Shown: piece by piece, positions 57,988 through 64,000 of the stretch
Layout: each line of letters begins with the position of its first letter
How positions within the stretch are numbered: position 1 is the first letter of the stretch
Origin: Mercurialis annua
Lineage: Eukaryota; Streptophyta; Magnoliopsida; Malpighiales; Euphorbiaceae
Assembly: GCF_937616625.2 (NCBI RefSeq)
Contig: NC_065570.1
Span: 67,483,665-67,547,664 of the forward strand
Direction: 5' to 3'
Length of the DNA stretch: 64,000 nucleotides
Translations under genes and position numbers: made by a program
Notes under the pieces: model-generated
What the model saw: the letters and a program-made list of their open reading frames with translations, nothing else
Told to the model about the DNA's origin: nothing
Database searches by the model: none

Positions 57988-58520
57988 TTTTTTTGATGAA
58001 TGTAGAATTATATTAAAAGTCACAAGTGACAGAAAAACGCCATATGCAAAAGTTTACACACAAAAAATGACACACGAAATTGCACATTAAAGACTACGAC
58101 TTTGAAAAGGGGAATTACAACCGATGAAACATAATACACTTCGAGTTCTATAGAAATCCAAACTAAAATAGGAAAAACTAGGACTATAACATTTGAAATT
58201 GAAAATTGCCTTATTAAAACAAGTGAAGACCATATCATCCGGATTTGCATGCACGTTATAAAAAAAATTATTTTTTCCACAATTCCCAAATAACCAAGTC
58301 TCACAGAGAATATCAAAGTTTTTTATACAGGCCTTTCAAAATAATAGAACGACATTGGATCATGAAATCCTCGTAATTGCTAGGCATTGTCCAAGAAACA
58401 CCAAGCATACCAAAAAAAATCCACCCAAACAGAATAAGCAAGATAGCAATGAAGCAAAATATGATTTTGAGTTTCTTGAACTTCACAAAACGAACAACAA
58501 TCATTACCTATCAAGTAGAC
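57988..58520 (-). pseudogene. LINE relic: zf-RVT end of ORF2
   Basis: On the minus strand the frame from about 58,505 reads CCSFCEVQETQNHILLHCYL then AYSVWVDFFW, the C-x2-C...H-x4-C zinc-binding end of LINE ORF2, before a stop. Related peptide then continues in another frame (NYEDFMIQCRSIILKGLYKK). The plus-strand T-run at 57,988-57,997 followed by 'ttatattaaaag' is the poly(A) end. Frameshifts and truncation mark it as dead. Confidence 0.78.
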
Positions 58521-58840
58521 GAGTATTAAATTTTCTCACACGCGTCTTATGATGAGCGTCTTGCACACTCATTTTTTTTATCTTTGAGGAGACCTAAAAA
58601 TTTAAAATAAATTCAATACGACGACTAGATAAAGATTGAAAATTTAAAATGATCAGATAAATAAAAATTTAAAATATAGGATCTTAAGATGAATTTGTCC
58701 CTCTAAGTTTGTCTTGAATGTTCATACCAATAACAATTATTGCTCAATTCATAATCATTGCTCAAATATCCTAAGAAATCGATCCCAAATTTCAAACCTT
58801 TGACTCCATAAATGTATGATTGCTGGATATGCATTCAATA

Positions 58841-59085
58841 CCCCCGCTGTCCCATTCTAATTGAATATATTTTCTATTTGGACGTCCCATTCTAATCGAT
58901 AATTTTTATTTACAGAATATTTTTTACACTATTTTTTTTACCCTTTTTAATTAATGTATTTAAAAAATATATTTTTAAAAAATTATGATGCGTTTAATAT
59001 AATGTGAGGATATAAAAATAAAATTACTAAAATTTCTTAAATAATGTACAATTGGAATTTCTCAATTAGAATGGGATGAAGGGAA
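58841..59085. mobile_element. Stowaway (Tc1/mariner) MITE, 245 bp
   Basis: Ends CCCCCGCTGTCCCATTCTAA and the complement ...TTAGAATGGGATGAAGGGAA, with TA on both sides (58,839-58,840 and 59,086-59,087). The GTCCCATT..TAATTG terminal phrase is the standard Stowaway TIR. The 58,896-58,910 stretch repeats the phrase. Confidence 0.85.
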
Positions 59086-59584
59086 TATTTATTTTACTAA
59101 AAATTTTATATTCAGATTTTCTAGTAATATTCACAGCTGGTTGAACCGATAATTGAACCGACATTTGAGCTACGAATTGTGCTAAAAAATTATTTTTTCA
59201 TATAATTTTATTTAATTGATTCAGCCAGAGAGTGAACTAAAAATAGGTGGCTTCATCGATTTGAAAACTAGTTTGTTTTTTAAAATACTGATATTAATGA
59301 AAACTTAACAATATAAAAAAGATTTAATTACTTTTTTTAATCGTTATACTAATCAAATTTTGTTTATTTTTGTGGGAGAGAATTTAATTTTAATTTTATA
59401 TTTTTATATTAAATTAAATATATTATTTTTTATAAAGTTATTAAAAATATACTAATCGAAGAGAATAAAAAATATTATAAGCATATTTTATAAATTAAAA
59501 TGATTACTTAGAATAGAATACTCAAAAAAATTATTATCTCAATCAAATTGGAGCAAATAGAGTATTACTTTTATATTTTTAAAG

Positions 59585-59910
59585 AGCAAATTACTATGAC
59601 ACCCCTCATATTTGACATAATTCACAATTTAGTCCCTCTTATTTAAAAATTAAACTATATGGTCTTCCATTTTTATTTTTCTCAACGATTTCACCTTTCA
59701 CTTTTGTTTTTTATCAACGATTCCGTCCCTCAGTTTTAATAATTAATTTACCCATAAGTCCTTTAACTTCGTTGACTAACACTAAAAATGAATAGAGTGA
59801 CTAAAATGTTGACGAAAGAAAAAGTGAAGGGCCACATAGTTTAATTTTCAAACGGGAGGGACTAAAATTTGAATGATGCCAAATGTGATGGGCTTTATAA
59901 TAATTTGCTA
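59585..59910. mobile_element. About 326-bp long-TIR MITE
   Basis: AGCAAATTACTATGACACCC faces the complement of AGCAAATTATTATAAAGCCC; the arms continue with TTTGACATAATTCA / TTTGGCATCATTCA and TTTAGTCCCTC. This is Mutator-like in form, but the flanks do not give a clean 9-bp repeat. Confidence 0.65.
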
Positions 59911-61114
59911 TTTTTTTAATTAAAAAACTTCATTGAGAAACAAAAACATCGAATATAAATAGAGCAGACTTGAAATCTCTCCTCTACCAAGATAATGGGC
60001 AACCCTGGTGCAAAGACTTCCTGCCCAAATGCTATAACTATATTCTAGATTTGATGAAACCAGCCTACCACGAGGATATCATATTCAGTAACCCAACATA
60101 AAAAACGGACATTAAAATTTGTTGTACAGAAAAATAATTCAATACATTTAATAATAAACTAAGATAATCTGATCAACAACATAACAATAATAACCTTGTC
60201 TTTCCTTTAAAAGCTAATATAAATAAACACAAACTTACATTTTTTTTCCGGCTCAAAGCTTCTTGAAACGCCAAAGCGATAAGCGAATTTACAAGTGTAT
60301 GAATTGCTATTGGAATGATATAATATAAATAGAATATCGATCTTATAGAGATTGTATTTAATAATTTAACCAATTAGTCAATTATTTATTAGCAACAAAT
60401 TTGGGTTTGAGAATTTATTTAATTTAATCTAATTAAAACACAAATAACTTTTAAAAAAACTAACAATGATGATAAACAATTTATAATTTTAGTTTCATAT
60501 GAGATTTTTAATCAAGTTGATTCGTAATCTATATCTATCAATTTTTTAATTATTTTCATGTAATGGAGTATAAATGTAATTTACTAATGGGAGAAAGCTA
60601 TATTAACTTTTAATTTGAACTAAACACCATTAAATAGTGATAACTAGCTATTTATAAATAAAGCATTAGGCTTAAATTATCCATAAAATTCACAAAAGGC
60701 AAGTTATGGTACTTTCATCTCAAACTATTTACTTGTCTGTTTATTAGTATCTTTTGTAATTAATTAATTTTGTTCCTTATTTATTAGTAATATTTAGCAT
60801 CAATTAATTACTAGCATTAAATTTAAAAACAATAACTCCATAAATAAAAAAAAGACAGATTATTACATTTTAATATAAATTTAATTACTCATACTATTCA
60901 AAATACTTTAGATTAAAAGAATTTTAAAGCATGATAAAATTGAATTGTATTATTAAAGAGAGAATGATGCAAAATAAAACTTGAATTTTGCTGAAAATAA
61001 TCCACTAAACTAGAAGTATCCACAAATTGCTTGAATAAAATACTTATCTAATCTAAAAAAAATTAAGATAAGAATAACAAAAATCTAAAACTAATAAAGC
61101 ATAAATTAATAGCC
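59911..61114. other. Intergenic, with a possible small retroelement scrap
   Basis: At about 59,915-60,100 a T-run and 'aaaaaacttcattgagaaac' followed by more G+C-rich sequence resembles a LINE 3' end on the minus strand, without recognisable protein. Beyond 60,110 the DNA is A+T-rich with no gene. Confidence 0.3.
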
Positions 61115-61450
61115 TTGACTTTGAATTTGTTTATAGAAGTTTTAAAGTTTGAACTTCACTTTTCGAGGGTTTTTTTACGTGTCAAGCAGGTGTTCGAGTT
61201 GAACTCGGATCTAACTTCACTTGATATAGCGCGAAGAAATATTTTTGCCTTGTTTCTTGCAGCCAGCTCGACGAGCAGACTCTTTAATCTTGGAGATTTG
61301 GATCGAGCACCATACCTGCTCGACGAGTTAAGCATGTTTGTGCTCCAATCGTTGAACAGAACTCCTTTGGCTAGCGGAGCTAAGATCGGCTCATCGAGCT
61401 AAGCCTTGAACTGAGATATTTTTTGATCGATCATCGCCCTGACCGAGGTA
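61115..61450. other. G+C-richer island of unknown origin
   Basis: About 300 bp with TCGA-rich words (cagctcgacgagcagac, ctgctcgacgagttaagc, tcatcgagctaagcc) in otherwise A+T-rich DNA. A 95-codon open frame crosses it but shows no family I know and has poor protein character. It is probably a retroelement fragment. Confidence 0.35.
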
Positions 61451-61738
61451 AGACTTTTTTTTTAGTTTTTTCACCAAAATTTAACGGCGGTGTGTTAAAA
61501 TGTGTCATGGCACGGTAAACCGATTTACCTAATACGTAAATTTGGCAATCCCGTTTGAGGCTTAGCGAATTCATATCGAAAAATGTTTCAATCCATTTAT
61601 GACATGCATGAAATAAATGGTAATGTCACCATTGATTCGCGAACCCGCCTGACTCGTTTACATATTATGGAGTATTATTTATAATAATATAGAATAAAAG
61701 GATTAATATTTATAAAAAATTAAATACAATTATATTAA

Positions 61739-61739
<1 letters not shown>

Positions 61740-61769
<30 letters not shown>

Positions 61770-61833
61770 TATATATATATATACACACATATATATATAT
61801 ATATATATTACATATATATATATATATATATAA
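61740..61833. repeat. Compound (AT)n/(AC)n microsatellite
   Basis: Nearly 95 bp of AT units interrupted by three short AC/CA stretches. Probably hypervariable. Confidence 0.9.
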
Positions 61834-62930
61834 AATTAATTATATTAAAATATAAAACTTGAGTATGAATTGATAAATTTGAGATTAAAATTATATTTTA
61901 TATAGTTTACATAACCGTGCAGGTTAAGTGGGTCGTGTTAGTCCTGTCTTGTTAGTTTGTACTAATCGTGTTATTCCTTTATCTTTTAACATATTAATCA
62001 TGTCGTGTCTTATTATTCATTTAAAATTTTATTGTGCTAGAGTTGAGATTTTTTTACAATTAGTTGAATGAGTCGTGTTCATACTGACACTAATTATATT
62101 AGTAGAGTGATCGACACAACACGAATACAATCGGCAATCTATTTTGACACTTTCAAATAGCGGTGACGGATAGCGGGAGCGAATAGCGGCAGCGGATTGA
62201 GATAGAAGGTGGCAACTATAAGAGATATAAGAACTAATGAAGGTAAGAGTGAAAAAAAAAAAGATGAGGATGTATAGCATTTTTTTTAATAGGATTTGTG
62301 TTGGTAGATTTTATTTTAGCGCAAAGAAGTCTTGTATTATGATATAACAAAAAAATTATTGACAGTTGTAATGGACCTACACGGTTTAAGTGGAAATTAA
62401 TTTGAATATTAAAATTTTAAAAGTGACGTCTTATAGTTAAAATTCGTTAAAAATTAGTGTTATGCATCAGTATTAAAAATTAGTTAAAATGATATTTTTA
62501 AAAAGTCCACTAACAAAAAGTAGGGTCGAACTCCTGTCTTCCGAGAAATGTACGTTGAGGAGTGCTACACCCTCATGTACCCCCATTTTCAGTTCAATTA
62601 TTTTGAAAACTTTACCCCATCGGTTGATTTATTTAGGGGCCACAGTTTGATTAACTTAACAACACTACTTCTAATCATTATTTAATTGACATTTCTACCA
62701 GTACACCAAAATGACTTATACCTCACGACTAAGACTTTAATAGTGTTTCTTCTGAAAAAACAAATACTTTAATAGTCGATTAAACATGTTCTGCTTTTAT
62801 TTTTGTTTCTGTTGTTTTTAATTTTTTAAATAGGGTTCTATTCTAATTTGTTAAATTACATAGATATATAAGCGTTGTCTCTTTTCCCAAACTCTCTCAA
62901 CTTAAAAAAATCCTAGCCGCATATTTTTAA
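61834..62930. other. Intergenic with CGTGTTxx/ACACGA-rich segment
   Basis: Between 61,915 and 62,130, CGTGTTAG, CGTGTTATT, CGTGTCTT and ACACAACACGAA words recur, a pattern common to decayed plant transposons, but no ends could be placed. Around 62,515-62,580 a GGGTCGAACTCCTGTC word recalls a SINE B box in minus orientation, unsupported otherwise. No gene. Confidence 0.35.
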
Positions 62931-62972
62931 GGGAGGTGATTTTGGCCATTTTTTAGTCTAAAATCACCTCCC
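62931..62972. other. 13-bp perfect hairpin
   Basis: GGGAGGTGATTTT (62,931-62,943) and AAAATCACCTCCC (62,960-62,972) are exact complements with a 16-nt loop. The right arm overlaps the target duplication of the hAT MITE that follows. Confidence 0.85.
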
Positions 62973-62976
62973 TAAC

Positions 62977-63501
62977 TAGAGGTGGCCACAGTTCATAACC
63001 CGGCGGTTCCGGTTCGGAACCGCCGGGTCACGGTTCAAGAAAAAGTGGAACCGGCTCGGAACCGCCTAAGGGACGGTTTCATGACGGTTCGGAACCGGAC
63101 GGTTCCTGTTTAGGATGGTTTAGAAAAAAAATTAAAAATTAAATTAAAATTTAATTACTAAAAAATAAAATTTAACAATAAAATTACTCACGGAGATAGT
63201 ATTACAAGAAATTAAAGATTTTTTTTTAAAATTAAACTATTAACCAAAAATTTAACTAAAACAAATATAACATATATTTTATTGCAAAAGTAAGTATATT
63301 ATATGATAAAGATATAGTATATATTTTAAATATAGAATATATATTTTTTATTAACGGGTTCGACCTTTGAACCGCCGGTTCCGACTCGGAACCGCCGGTT
63401 CACGGTTAAACAAATATGGAACCGGCCCAGAACCGCCATTTGTCGGTTCCGGGCCGGTTTTAGTCTGGTTCCGGGTTTGACCGGTTCCATGGCCACCTCT
63501 A
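62977..63501. mobile_element. hAT-type MITE, 525 bp, with GGTTCCGG subterminal arrays
   Basis: Perfect 12-bp TIRs TAGAGGTGGCCA / TGGCCACCTCTA and a perfect 8-bp target duplication tccctaac (62,969-62,976; 63,502-63,509), the hAT signature. Both subterminal regions (about 130 bp each) are packed with GGTTCCGG, CGGAACCG and CGGTTC words in both orientations, set off from an A+T-rich centre. Such arrays are transposase-binding sites in hAT elements. No transposase is encoded. Confidence 0.9.
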
Positions 63502-63548
63502 TCCCTAACTCTCAAATCTCTTTTATTATAGTATTTGCTTTCAATAAG

Positions 63549-63928
63549 GCCTAATGGTAAAAAAACCAAACCTTACGACTTGTTGCAATTATATCCAAAC
63601 CTTTTAATTTTTGCAATAATATTCAAATTGCATTTTTTTGTTGAAATAATATCCAAATTGTATTTTTTGTTACAATAATAGTCAAATTGATGGCTAAATT
63701 TGTTGTTTTCAATTAAGATAATATGCTATTATTATTTTTTGATGTATAATAATATAGTAAAAGTTCTAAAAAATGGCAAAAAAACTCAAAAAAAATCACA
63801 TAAAAAATGCAATTTGGATATTATTACAATAAAATAATGTAATTTAGATATTATTGCAAAAATTAAAAGATTTGGATAAAATTGCAACAATTCGTAAAGG
63901 TTTGCGTTTTTTTTGCCATTATGCCTAA
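63549..63928. mobile_element. About 380-bp long-TIR MITE
   Basis: GGCCTAATGGTAAAAAAACC and AAACCTTACGACTTGTTGCA on the left face TGCAACAATTCGTAAAGGTT and GCCATTATGCC on the right; arms extend with ATATCCAAA / TTTGGATAAA. The outermost GGCCTAAT matches the 505-bp family ends, but the interior is unrelated. No clear target duplication. Confidence 0.62.
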
Positions 63929-64000
63929 TTTTAAATCATAGTTTTTTTTTTGTGTTTTTTCTCTTCCTTTATGGAGTTTTTATCTCCCTTTGTGGAGTTG

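Noticed and set aside
62515..62580. tRNA gene or SINE on the minus strand
   Set aside because: Only a B-box-like word is present; no cloverleaf, A box at the right distance, or target duplication.

Overview
This is nuclear DNA from a flowering plant, almost certainly a eudicot. It is A+T-rich, its genes are broken by GT-AG introns, and it holds plant-only families: APO proteins, a plant CNGC, an early nodulin-like phytocyanin, an S1-type secreted protein and a terpene synthase. The closest recognisable relative of the terpene synthase is plastidic casbene synthase of Euphorbiaceae, so I infer Malpighiales/Euphorbiaceae, with moderate confidence only. Gene models below were built by splicing exons by eye; in every multi-exon model the phases agree and the total length is a multiple of three.

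Left part, plus strand (1-22,000): an APO4-like organellar RNA-binding protein (401-2667); a small one-helix membrane protein (3274-3486); a LINE relic; the plastid lysophosphatidate acyltransferase LPAT1 (7380-10989), whose promoter is a nested stack of MITEs; a group II-like CNGC5/6/9-type cation channel (13353-19662) with a leader intron and a uORF; and a secreted S-protein homologue (21580-21996).

Middle part, minus strand (24,000-38,300): an intronless RTF2 homologue (24134-25252), an early nodulin-like GPI-anchor candidate (26612-27694), the SRP receptor alpha subunit (28765-32348) and an IDM1-like PHD-finger/acetyltransferase protein (34487-38243) with a 57-residue tandem repeat. The neighbours have unrelated jobs (organelle RNA processing, lipid synthesis, ion transport, replication, secretion, epigenetics), so there is no operon-like logic.

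Right part (38,300-64,000) is transposon-dominated: head-to-tail Helitrons, a YIF1 secretory-pathway gene (44173-46993, minus), an LTR-like relic, a Tourist MITE, a SINE, a truncated copia fragment, the casbene-synthase-like terpene synthase (54713-57098, minus), a second SINE candidate, a LINE relic, Stowaway and hAT MITEs, and microsatellites.

The strongest unexplained structure is the number of short inverted-repeat elements bounded by 9-bp direct repeats, a Mutator-type target duplication. At least ten lie in the window, several inside introns or directly against coding exons, and one pair is the same ~505-bp element in opposite orientation. I see no CRISPR array, rRNA, convincing intact tRNA gene or prokaryote-like system.
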